Of a DNA stretch of 64,000 bases, positions 32,732 through 43,939 are shown in pieces. A model generated the notes under the pieces. That model saw only the letters and a list, made by a program, of their open reading frames with translations. It had not been told where the DNA came from and ran no database searches. Position numbers and translations under genes: made by a program. Numbering within the stretch: the first letter of the stretch is position 1; each line of letters starts with the position of its first letter. The stretch comes from Aurelia coerulea (Eukaryota; Cnidaria; Scyphozoa; Semaeostomeae; Ulmaridae), in contig CM076949.1 in assembly GCA_039566865.1 (NCBI GenBank), forward strand, positions 19,010,501 through 19,074,500, given 5' to 3'.

Positions 32732-34110
32732 TCAATCAATAGCTAAGAAGTCTCAAAATTGTCTTCGATAGAAGATAGAACACAGATACGTCGTTTGTTT
32801 GTACTGGTGCCGTGAGAACAGAAACATTTATCTTGAATGCTCAAGTTTACGTCAACCTAAAAAAGAGCTTTGGCCTTTTGGCCTTAGTAAGATCTTGAGG
32901 AACGCATAAATCTACAATTGAAAATAAAGAAACAATTAAGAAACTATGCGATGGGTGACTTGAGGGTGACTTCTGGCAAACTGAACGCAATGACACCTAA
33001 TATTGTTCAAATTTCGTCAAGGCTATCATTGATTTTATTTGCTGGGTCTCGAAAATTTGTCTAGGCAAAAAGGACAAAGGTGGATGCATAGCTTTCAAGA
33101 TTAATATGTCTGCTATCAAAGCACCAATACCAACAAACGAGGAACCCACAAGGCAGTTCCTTAAATTTTTGAGCCGTTTCTTATATTCATAATGCCGGAA
33201 GTGTAGAGTTAATTTAGCTTTGCCAAGAGGGCTCCCAAATTTCTTAGTAAGATCTTAAAACAAGTAGATACCTACCCTGGGTACCAGGCTCTCTAACATA
33301 AAATGGAGATTTCATATTAGAGAGTTTGGTACCCAAGGTAGTAAATAACAATTCGCAATCATAATTCGCAATCAAAATAGTGTCCAAACAGTTGCTATAA
33401 CTAGAAACATTAAAACTGCAAATTACAAAAGTTTCTTAGCTTTTTAAATCCAGGTAGGGTTGTTTCTTAACTTTTGAAAAATTGAGCCTACTGTTTTTTA
33501 TAAGCTGTTTCTTATATAAAAAAGACGTGTATGTTCAAGCTAACTTTCGAAGAACATTTTGAGAAGGATTAGCCATTGTTTAAAGCTAAATTCACATCGC
33601 CGTAGCCCACCATATCAGTATACCTTTTCTAGGACACCCGAAGGCAGGATCATGTAAATAGCAGTTACACCCTACTTTGGAATAAATTAGTTGAAAAGAA
33701 GTTCAGCTGGCTACGTTTACTTCGATTCTTCCTTGAATTTTTTTTATCTTTAATATCTTTGATAACAAATCTCTACTTCAAAGTAATGGGACACAAATTT
33801 CGAAATCATAGGTTATACGTCAGAAGTCTGCAGCTCTTCTAGTTTACATTTAGACCATTGAAAAGTTCCCAACCTCAAATGCATGAAGATATCCAAATTG
33901 ATGCAACTTGGAAATAATAATAACGCATATTTACAGTCAAGTAGAGGATGCCCCAAAAAATAGCATTGGGCTGTCGTTTGTTACATTTCTCATTTATTCC
34001 AGAGCTTATGACATTGATTCAAGCTAATGAATGTTTTGAGGAATTCTGTTCAGCAAAGTTTCAAAGCTTTTTATCGATAAACTTTTTATTGCCCTGCACC
34101 GAAGCGGGGA
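32732..34110. other. AT-rich non-coding, with one palindrome
   Basis: At 33263-33344 a foldback pairs TACCCTGGGTACCAGGCTCTCTAA with its near-inverse around 'ttagagagtttggtacccaaggta'. A copy of the 2.2-kb repeat lies at 33790-33880. No Patched-like exon is recognised. Confidence 0.5.
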
Positions 34111-35751
34111 TTAGTAGTAGGGGAGACCGGGGACAATTGTAACACGGGCAATTGAAACACTGACTCTCACACCTTGCAGAAAAGTGCAAAATCTGATTTT
34201 TGCACATAACATGCTCATTCTAACCCTCTACATACGACTGGAGATACAGGAATGTTCAGGCAAGCTTGCAACATTTTCGGGGGAAAAACATGTTTTTGAG
34301 TACGAAAGTAAATACGTGTTTTCACTGTAAATTTGTGTCTGAAAGATTTTGCTCTTGAGTAAAAAATTTCATTTTCACATCACAAACATGGCATCTATTT
34401 AGGATCAAAACTACGTTAAAACTTTTAAGCTCCACAGCTTATGAGAGGTGAAAATGGAAAATAACGATAGCCGACCAGGTCAGGGGCAATTATAACAGCG
34501 TCTTACAATTGCCCCGAGTATACGCTGGCCGATGGTTTGGTTTTGATTAATTTTCTAATCTGATCGAAAAATGTGCATCCATGCAGTATTAAAGAGATAA
34601 AAATTGAAATTTGTAAAAAAATAACATTTTTTTCTCGATCGATTCAATTTTTTTCAACTGATGCATCCAAATTTACAAAAAAATAAAACTACGTCTCATT
34701 TTCAATTTGTTCTTTTTAAAGCCATGGATAATCTGCCACCTGGTGCTATATTTTGTGTAAGGAAAAAGCAGAGTCGTACAATGATCATCTGTGCTGATTT
34801 TAAAGATATTTTTGTCATCTTATCTTAATTCAATTTCATTCTAGCTTCTAAACAGAAACTAATCTAAATCGAATGTCCAAATAAACTACTGGCAATAATT
34901 CATATACATATGCAGGTCGTTAACTACATACACTACAGCTGCAAGTTGGCCCATCCCATTGTTCTTATATGTTTGAATGTTTTCGGCTAATTTAATATTT
35001 TTGGCAAAGCACTCCAAATTTGTGGTCCGGACGACAAGAGACTGTCTGAACCAAAAGTAACTTGGTTTGGTCTATGATGAATTAATTCGTTTGGGTTCCT
35101 TGCTGACCTTGTTTTTTGTTTTGGTTTGAAAATATCCTGCATAAAAGGAGGATTTAGTTTTGAGACAGTTTTATAGATTTCAATACAAAGAGTTCTGAGA
35201 CGGCTGATTCTCATCGTGCATTTCCCAGCTTTAGAAAGTAAGTGGTCATCAGAGCGTGTAGAGTCATTGTAAAGAAATCTAAGGGCTCGCTCGTGGATCT
35301 TTTCAATTTTTTCACTGAGTTTTCAGAGGAAAAATGCCAGACCAGAGGGCAGTAATTAAAATTTGAAAAACGAAGCTTTGGACCAATATCTCTTTGGCTT
35401 TAAACTCCATATAACCCTTGAGTCTTTTCAGTGCGTTTAGCTGCACAGCAGCTTTTCTACATAGATCGGAAATGTGGTCGTTAGGTTAGTCTGTGATCGA
35501 TTTCTACCCCCAGAAGTCTTACTGCATTTTCCGATTGACTTTGTTTACCTTGCATGGTTAGTTGTTCCCCTATTGTGTCATCTCTACCCTTTGTAACTAC
35601 AATGACATGGAATTTGCCCGGATTTGCAATCATGTGGTTCCTTTCAGCAAGCCAATCTATGGCAACATTTGATTCTTGTTCCAATATTCTAACCAGGTTT
35701 GGAAATGATTTTGAAAAGGCCGTTAGAGTACTATCGTCGGCATAATTATGT

Positions 35752-38696
35752 CCCGGGGGGGGGGGGGGTTTACTTCATTGTGAACATGATTTGACCTGAA
35801 TCTGGACTTTGAGAAAAGGACCCATTCGTATGACGGAATATTCAAAAATTTCGAGCCCATTTGCATGAATATTAGGAAATTTTTGACCCATGTATATGAT
35901 TTTGTCGATTGGAAACAAAGGAAAATTCAGTTTTTTGGTGTGGATTATCATTATGGGGCCAATTGATAAGAAAATTCTCAAAAACTCAAATTACCAGAAT
36001 TATGGTTAAAAACAGACCCATATGTAGCAGCGGTTGACTTTTTCTAATAAGTAAATTTTCAATTTTCTTTTGAACAATATTTTTGATGGAGCATTTCGGA
36101 GTTCCACAGGTAATGCATTCCAAAGTTTAGCACCAAGATATCGAATTGACTTTAGACCATATTGAAGACTATTTTTTCGGGACATATATAAATCACCTTG
36201 ACAGGCCTGTCTTGTGGAATATTGATGAACAGATGAACTAAATAAGAAAAAGTCATGAAAGCAACTAGGTGATGTTTTATTAACAGAATCAAAAACAAAA
36301 GTTAAGAGTCGGAGTTCAAAAATCTCAGAAAGTATCAGAAGTTTAAAATCATTGAAGATCGGAAGAGAGGGAGACATGCGAGGCTGAAATGATATAGCTC
36401 TGACTGCTTTTTTCTGTAATTTGAAAATTGGATCAATGTATGATGCGTATGTTTGACCCCAAACAATAACACCATATTGTAAGAAAGACAGAAACAAAGC
36501 ATTGTACAAGCAAATTAAAACATCTAATGGAAGTAAATTCCTAATTTTGAAAAACATTCCACATGTTCTAGCTAATTTCTTAGAGAGTTCACTAAGATGG
36601 CATTTCCAGCTAAGATGCTCATCCAACAGGAGACCCAGGAACTTAACAAACTTAACTCTTTTAATATGTTTCTTGCCTATTTTGATATCAGAATCAGAGG
36701 GAACTTTGACAGATGAAGAATGAAAGATCATATAATTTGTCTTATCAATGTTTAATGATAATCTATTAGCATCAAGCCATTTCTTTACTAATCTCAGTTC
36801 TTTGTTGACAATTTTACTCAAGGCAGATAAATCTTTGAATTCATAGTAGATGTTTGTATCATCAGCAAAGAGATAAAAAGTAAGTTTCTTAGAAGCATTT
36901 GGCAGATCATTGATATAGAGAAGGAAGAGTAAAGGACCCAATACAGAGCCTTGAGGTACACCACAAGTGATTGAAAGCAAGTTAGAATTACTTCCATTAA
37001 CAGAAACATATTGTTGTCTATCAGACAGATATGATCTAAACCACTCAAGGGCACATCCACGAACACCATAATGTTCCAATTTTGAAAGCAAAATTCTATG
37101 ATTAACAGTATCAAAAGCTTTTTGTAGATCAATGAAAATACCACAACCAAATCTTTTATTATCAAGTGTATTTCTCACAGTTTCTGTCAAACTCACAAGG
37201 GCATGATCAATTGAGTGGTTTTCTTGAAATCCAAATTGTAAAGAATATAGAACATTATGAATTTCAAGGAATCTATACAGTCTTCTGTACATTAGCTTCT
37301 CAAATATCTTGCTGAAAATGGGTAAAAGAGAAATTGGCCTATAGTTTGATGGTAGTTCAGGATTTCCTTTTTTAAAAAGAGATATCACCTTAGCAATTTT
37401 CATTTTATCAGGAAAAATACCAGACTGGAAAGACTGATTCACAAGAAGAGCAAGAATTGGAGAAACCGAGTGTCCAATAATTTTAAGTAATTTTATAGGT
37501 ATACTATTGGGACCTACAGATTTGGAAGGATTCAAAATATTTATTAGGTCATAAACTTCTATCAAAGTAACTGGAGTAAGGAAAAGTGAATTGCAGGTTC
37601 TGTTGGATAAATAGTCAAGAGGAGACTTTGGAGTCATTGGGATTGTCTTTGTTATGCCATCAGCAACATTGACATAAAAATCATTAAAAATATTAGACAT
37701 TTTAGAAGGGTCTGATGTTACATTTCCGTCTTTGCCTTTGATTTTGTTAATTGAAGAAGAAGTGGAAGACTTGTGAGAAATGATTGTCTTGATACCTGAC
37801 CACAATTTTTTCATATTTTGACTATTAATAGAAAAATAATTATGAAAATACCTTTCTTTACTTTCTTTCAACTCATTGGACACACGGTTTCTAAACTTCC
37901 TATACAATTTGAGATTATCAGGAGTATGTTGTTTCTTTAATTTCTGCAAAACTCTGTCTCGGATTCTCATCATCTTTTGTATTCTATTATTAATCCATGG
38001 TTTATCTTTCAGCTTCCTTTCCTTTCTACTCCTCCTTTTGATTGGAGCATGCTTATTTGTCAAAGTATTAAGATCTTTCAAAAATCTATCAAATTTATTG
38101 TTCACATCCAAGTCACTGTTTTCTAAATAAGTGAAATCAATTTGATTGAAGTCATCAAGAAATTTGTCTTCTTTAAATCTAGAATAATCATATTTGAATG
38201 ATTCAGATTTGCTATGACTAACATTAGTATTTTTCAAAATCAAGAACTGGGGAAAATGGTCAGTAATTTGCATTACAATATTACCACTTGTTATATTAGC
38301 ATTGGTAGCATTAGTGTATATGTTATCAATAACTGATGCTCTATGTTCAGAAACTCTAGTTGGATGATGAATGCAAGGAAGGAGGCTGTGTGAGAAGAGG
38401 TTGTTGACAAAGTCACTTGTTGGTGTATGGGAAGCATAATCTAGAAGATTGACATTAAAATCACCCATTATAAAAACCAGTTTGTTTGAAGATATTTTGC
38501 AGAGAAGATTCTGAAAATGAGATGTAATCAGGATTCAAATTAGTGTGAGCAGATAAAGAAACTAATTCATCATGATGAAGGGATAGGCTCCTTATGTTAG
38601 TGTGAATGTAGAGAATTTCAGATTAAAAAACCCACCCATATTAGCGGCACGTCCAGTACAATTTAACCAATTTAACAATGAAGTACCCCCCCAGGG
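35752..38696. mobile_element. Poly-G-ended element interrupted by a LINE, 8-bp TSD
   Basis: Ends CCCGGGGGGGGGGGG then TTTACTTCATTGT, and ACAATGAAGTACC then a C run CAGGG. The 8-bp AATTATGT is duplicated (35744-35751, 38697-38704); removing the element restores the host LINE frame exactly before its YADD motif. The element's own sequence is only about 270 bp on the left and 60 bp on the right; the rest is a LINE. Confidence 0.88.
36006..38633 (-). mobile_element. LINE with intact EN-end plus RT frame (820 codons)
   Basis: The frame 36006-38468 starts in the apurinic-type endonuclease (IMGDFNVNLLDY, then MQITDHFPQF). RT follows with NYRPISLLPIFSKIFEKLMY, FIDLQKAFDTVNH, GVPQGSVLGPLLF and the catalytic LFADDTNIYYE, and a tail of YGLKSIRYLGAKLWNALP. 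Upstream (38515-38625) the N-terminal EN piece NIRSLSLHHDELVSLSAHTN is present in another frame, so the middle of EN is deleted. ACCCATAT is found at both edges (36016-36023, 38634-38641). If that is the TSD, the copy ends within the coding region, with no 3' UTR. Confidence 0.88.
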
Positions 38697-38796
38697 AATT
38701 ATGTAAAGTAGCTTTCTCTATATAAAGATAAAGATCGTTTATGTATAAGTTAAACAAGATTTGACCGAGAACAGATCCTTGCGGTACACCAGAAAG

Positions 38797-38931
38797 CGAG
38801 GGGTGTATCACTCTTCCGTGAAAGCGTACGAGATTTTTTGAAAAACAATAGGATTTTTAGGGATTTTTTTTGAGAACAAAAGGATTTTTGCCACGGGTGT
38901 ACGAGATTTTTGGAGAGCAATACGCCCCTCG
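38797..38931. mobile_element. CGAGGGG-ended MITE inside a LINE
   Basis: Ends CGAGGGGTGTATC and TACGCCCCTCG, flanked by CCAGAAAG (38789-38796, 38932-38939). The interior repeats 'aggattttt' and 'tgtacgagattttt'. Removing it restores the LINE frame (QLLLSGVPQGS). Confidence 0.86.
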
Positions 38932-39531
38932 CCAGAAAGCAAAAGCTGGAAACTACTATAAGTGTTGTTAATGCGCACTGACTGTTGTCTACGTTTGAAA
39001 ACCATACGTAGATAATTTTGCAATCAGTAGATCATGTGGGATACAGTCACATGCTTTCGAAAGGTCCATCAATACGGCCCCCACAACATTATGATTGTCA
39101 AGGTTTCGTCTCCATTCTTTGATCATTGTTACCGATCATATGTAACAATTGCTCCAACCATCTGTTACAACTGCCCTGTCTTACCGGGGCAATTGTAACA
39201 CTTGACCAATGATTTTAAAACCATCACAGCGTCACAAAAATTGGTCCCATGTGATGGAAACTAATGTCTAATTTATTCCAAGGGATGCAACTACCGGCAA
39301 TTACAATGTAATTCACCTTCAAGAGCGCAATTAATTGGTCTCCCCTACTCTGTGAGTAGATAATATACAGGAAGAGCATCTTACTATTTTTGCTTTTCCT
39401 GCTTTATCTTTTTGTCTTTCTGGTTAAACCGGTTTTTATCTAACTGGAAAAGAGGCAGCTGTGATCATGAGGTTGTCAAAATGGCTGATAGGGGTAAGCA
39501 AACTGAAGTTGTTAGTGGTTTGAGTATGTAT

Positions 39532-39621
<90 letters not shown>
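39532..39621. repeat. (TAA)n microsatellite, target of R4/Dong-like LINEs
   Basis: About 30 uninterrupted TAA units, directly upstream of a LINE fragment. Frames reading as runs of Ile or Tyr across it are artefacts of the repeat. Confidence 0.97.
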
Positions 39622-39623
<2 letters not shown>

Positions 39624-40390
39624 GATACAAACGGAGTCACTTTTGTGTGCAGCACAAGAACAGGCCCTCCGAACAAATTATGTTAAACACCATATTGACA
39701 AATCAGCAGAGTCACCACTTTGTAGGATGTGCGAAGAGAAAGGCGAAACTGTACATCACATTGTCAGTGAGTGCAAGAAGTTGGCACAGAAAGAATATAA
39801 ACGAAGACACGACAATGTTGCGAGAATGGTACATTGGCATTTATGCAAGAAATATGATCTAGAAAGGGCAGACAAATGGTATGAGCATTCCCCTGACGGT
39901 GTAGTTGAAACTGACGAGGTAAAGCTACTATGGGATGTGAACATTCAATGTGATCATGTAATCGAGGCAAGGAGACCGGACATAGTTGTTGTGAATAAAG
40001 GTGAAAGAAAATGCACTATAATTGACATTGCTGTGCCAGGTGATAGTAGGACTAGTGACAAGGAAAAAGAGAAAGTGGATAAATATCAAGATTTGAAAAG
40101 GGAAATCAAGAGGATTTGGAACATGAGAAGTGTGATAGTTGTACCTGTGATTGTCGGTGCACTTGGAAGTGTAACCAAGAAACTGGATGAATGGCTGGAA
40201 AAACTGAACATCACAATAAATACAGCAATCCTACAGAAGACGACGCTATTAGGAACAGCCAGGATATTGAGAAAAGTACTTGAGTACTAAAAGAGAATGA
40301 CCCCAAGGGACCCTTGGTCATGGGTTGTGACCCGCTCCCTTGGGATGTAAATTCGGCGATGAGAACTGCCAGTGCTTAAAGCAGAAAATA
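39622..40390 (+). pseudogene. R4/Dong-like LINE, 3' fragment with 3' UTR
   Basis: The frame ends at 40290 and matches the C-terminus of the neighbouring full copy: CRMCEEKGETVHHIVSECKK (zinc finger C-x2-C-x8-H-x4-C), DKWYEHSPDGVVE, then RRPDIVVVNKGERKCTIIDI with the PD...D residues of a restriction-like endonuclease, and LLGTARILRKVLEY at the stop. A 3' UTR of about 100 bp follows. It is truncated 5' at the TAA run. Confidence 0.85.
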
Positions 40391-40399
40391 TAATAATAA

Positions 40400-43300
40400 T
40401 AAAATGGACACGAGAGGAATACAAAGAAGTGATGCTATGCTATTACAAGGCACAAGCAGAACCCATGAAAGACAACACCACGAAGGAGACGTATAGAATT
40501 TGGCGGCAAAGAAATCCAAATGTTAGACCAAATATGGATGCAAACAAGATAGCCAGTCAAAGAAGGTACATTGAAAAGAACAAAAAGCTAACAGCCATTG
40601 AGATAGACCAAATAAAAGCACAAATAGAACAAGAAAGCAACTACACAAACGATCATAATGAAGCTGAAATATCAGGACAGAATGAACAGACTGAAGAAGA
40701 AACACCATTAGAAGGAATCGACAATCTTGCAGCAGAAGCTAATGAAACAAGTGAGCTATCAAGAGATATCCTTAATAAGTATGCAGATCTTGAAGGTATC
40801 AGTGTAAAGGATAGACCACCATTACTGAAGCTGTCCCTTACCAAAAAGATGAAGGCATTAATCAAGGAAGGTAATTCAGTGTTAGAAAAGAATATACAAG
40901 GAAAATCACTCAATGAAATAAACCAACTGTTATATGCAGCAGCCTTTGTAATCTCTGATAAAGTTGGCAAGACACCAAAACAGCGAAAACGCAGAACATC
41001 ACAAGGAAAACCTAAATGGCAAATTAGAATAGAGAAACAGGTTGAAAAGATGAGAGGAGAACTGTCGCTGTTGACAGAGATGTTAAAGGAAGACGACCAT
41101 CAGAAAAAGTCGAAGAAAAGAAGTGGAATAAAAAAAAGGTATAACATCAAAACGAAGGAGGATATCGAAACAATAAGAGAAAGTCTTAAAATGAAGATTC
41201 AAGCAAAAGCTCAGCGACTACGGAGATATGACAAGAGAAGCAAGCAATACAACCAAAATAGATTGTTTAACAAGGATCGTAAGAAGTTTTATAGGTCCCT
41301 AGGTAAAGAAGAAATAAAAGTAGAAAACCCACCGAGCAAAGAAGAGATAGAAAAATTCTGGAGAGGCATTCTAGGAGAAGAAAAGCACCATGATGATAAC
41401 GCACATTGGGTAACCCGAGAAGAAGAAAAATATGCTCATGTAGAGAGTCAAACATGGGATCCAATAACGAAGGAAGAGGTCCATGCTGCGATTAGAAAAT
41501 CAGCTAACTGGAAGTCACCAGGTATAGATGCAATACCAAATTTTTGGTTGAAACAGCTAACAGCAACTCATAATGCACTAACAACAGCATTTAATAAAGC
41601 AATTGAAAACCCAGAAGATTTGCCAGAATGGTTCACTACAGCTCGTACTTTTCTTCTACCCAAAAGTGATGAAACTGATAAGCCAAAGAATTACAGACCA
41701 ATAGCATGCTTACCTACACTATATAAAGTATTGACTTCAATTATTTCAGAACGCAGCTATAAACATATCCTAGCCAATGATATATTGCCGGAAGAACAAA
41801 AAGGATGTGCAAGAAATTCATATGGTTGCAAAGATCAACTACTTCTAAACAAAGCAATAATTGAAGATTGTAAAAGGAAGAAGAAGAATTTAAGTGTAGC
41901 TTGGATAGATTACAGAAAAGCTTATGATAGTGTCCCACACAGTTGGATTATAAAAACGTTATCAATCTATAAATTTAACAACAAACTGATAAATTTCATG
42001 GAAAAATCAATGAAGTCATGGAACACTACGATGTATCTAAATCACGTACAAGGAAGTATCACAACAGAAAAGATCAGTATCAAACAAGGGATATTCCAGG
42101 GCGATTCTTTCTCACCTTTACTATTCTGCTTGGCATTAGTGCCATTAACATCAGAGATTAATGCCAGTGGATATGGATACAAGATGAACAGAAACAGTGT
42201 GCCAATCAGTAACCTGTTTTATATGGACGATCTGAAACTCTACGCATCCAATGATGATCAACAGCAAGGAGAACTACGGATTGTAAAGCAGTTTAGTGAT
42301 GACATCAAAATGAGTTTTGGTTTAGATAAATGTGCAAAGGCATCGTTCAAAAAGGGTAAACTGATTGCCACGGGCAATATTGAGCTGGATAAAGAAACAA
42401 CTATCAATGAGTTAGATCAAGATAGGGGATACAGATACCTTGGAGTAGATGAAAGTGATGGTATTCAACATACTAAAATGAAGGAGAAGATCAGGAAAGA
42501 GTATTACAAAAGAGTACGACTAATAGTGAGATCAGAACTCAATGGAAGAAGCAAAATTGAAGCGATAAACAGCTTGGCGATACCTACTGTGCAATATAGT
42601 TTTGGGATAATCGATTGGAAATACTCTGAGCTAAAAAAGCTTGATTCAAAGACAAGGAAGATCTTGACAATGCATGGAATGTTACACCCAAAATCTGATG
42701 TCGACCGAATTTACATACCCAGAAAAGAAGGAGGCAGAGGACTGATAGAAATAGAGACTGCATTTAAAGTGGCAATAGTAGGGCTTAATCATTATCTTAA
42801 AAACAAGAGCACTTTGTCAAGCAATATGATTATTATGCACGAGAAGACGAAGCGAAAGTACTCAATCAGTAAAATAGCCAAAAATATCGAAAAGGAAATG
42901 GCAGATTTGAATTTCGTACCGAAACCAGACAAACCAACGGCAGAAAACGCAAAAGTATTGAAACAAGAAATAAAAAAAGAACTTGTGAAGAAGAAAAATA
43001 ATAGATGGCTTAGTAAACCACTGCATGGAAAGTACCCTTCACTTATTGGGGAACCACATGTTGACCTTCCAAATACAAACAATTGGCTCAGATCAGACAT
43101 CAAAGGAGAAACAGAGGGATTATTGATAGCAGCGCAAGACCAAGCTCTATACACACGAAATTTTCAAAAACACATAGTTGGCAAAGAAATTGACAGCAGA
43201 TGCAGGATGTGTTACAACCAGTCTGAAACAATTGACCATATAACATCAGGATGTGAAGTATTAGCAAAGTCAGATTACATCGAAAGACACAACAAAGCTG

Positions 43301-43752
43301 CAGCATATGTACACTGGAATATTTGTAATGATCTAGGAATCAAGACCTCAGACAAGTGGTATGAGCACCAACCGAACACAGTAACTAACACTGAAACACA
43401 TACAGTGCTATGGGACATGGCAGTGCATACAGACAGACATATAGGTGCGAACAGACCTGATATCATAATCAAGGACAAAGTGAATTCAACTTGCAAGCTG
43501 ATAGACATGACTGTGCCATGTGATAAAAATGTTTCAATCAAAGAAATGGAAAAGAAAAGCAAATATCAAGATCTGGAAATTGAGATACAAAGGATGTGGA
43601 AAATGAAAACGGAAGTAATACCCATTGTAATAGGAGCCCTCGGTACCATCAGAAAAGGAATGGAAGATAATATCAGAAGCGTCTCAGAAAATATGAATCT
43701 TCAGACGGTCCAAAAGACATGCTTACTAGGAACTGCAAGGATCCTTCGTAAA
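40400..43752 (+). mobile_element. R4/Dong-like LINE with long intact polymerase frame
   Basis: The frame 40372-43932 is open for 1186 codons. The first KWTREEYKEVMLCYY resembles a Myb-type DNA-binding helix. RT follows: NYRPIACLPTLYKVLTSIIS, AWIDYRKAYDSVPH, GIFQGDSFSPLLF and the catalytic FYMDDLKLYAS (about residue 615). Zinc finger CRMCYNQSETIDHITSGCE is at about 943, and the endonuclease motif RPDIIIKDKV...LIDMTVP at about 1028. It lies between TAA runs on both sides; Dong/R4 elements are known for TAA targets. The last residues and 3' UTR seen in the adjacent fragment are missing: GTARILRK runs straight into AATAATAAT. The first and last translated residues are repeat or flank. Confidence 0.88.
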
Positions 43753-43939
43753 ATAATAATAATAATAATATCATATTTATACAGGTTAATACTTGTTCAG
43801 CAAACAAGGTGCTGTTATCAATCAAGGACCTGTCTAAAATATACAAAATTGAATGCAAAAGAGAAAAGCAATATACATCAAGAATATAAACAGTTAAAAG
43901 TCAAAGCTAAAATTTTTACAGAAAGTTTTTAATCGTAAA

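Larger units (their letters stand above)
34860..39135 (-). pseudogene. LINE polymerase split by two later insertions
   Basis: Pieces read in order on the minus strand: NHNVVGAVLMDLSKACDCIP (about 39060-39135), then INNTYSSFQLLLSGVPQGS across the 38797-38931 MITE, then FNLYINDLYLYIEKATLHN at 38705-38760. The 35752-38696 element interrupts next, and the frame resumes as YADDSTLTAFSKSFPNLV (35690-35743). The C-terminus follows, with GPQIWSALPKI (about 35000). Frameshifts occur near 35220-35480. 'MDLSKAFD' and 'YADDST' place it among Jockey/I-like LINEs. Confidence 0.82.
34118..39347. mobile_element. Outer TIR element containing nested insertions
   Basis: The left end GGGGAGACCGGGGACAATTG and the right end GGTCTCCCC are inverted and flanked by TA on both sides. 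The phrase GGGGCAATTGTAACA and its inverse recur inside (34130, 34490, 39180), marking the element's own body. Between them sit a LINE and the elements inside it. A TA duplication would fit a Tc1/mariner-type MITE; no transposase is seen. Confidence 0.62.

Noticed and set aside
39436..39630. Open frames of poly-Ile or poly-Tyr
   Set aside because: They are translations of the (TAA)n microsatellite.
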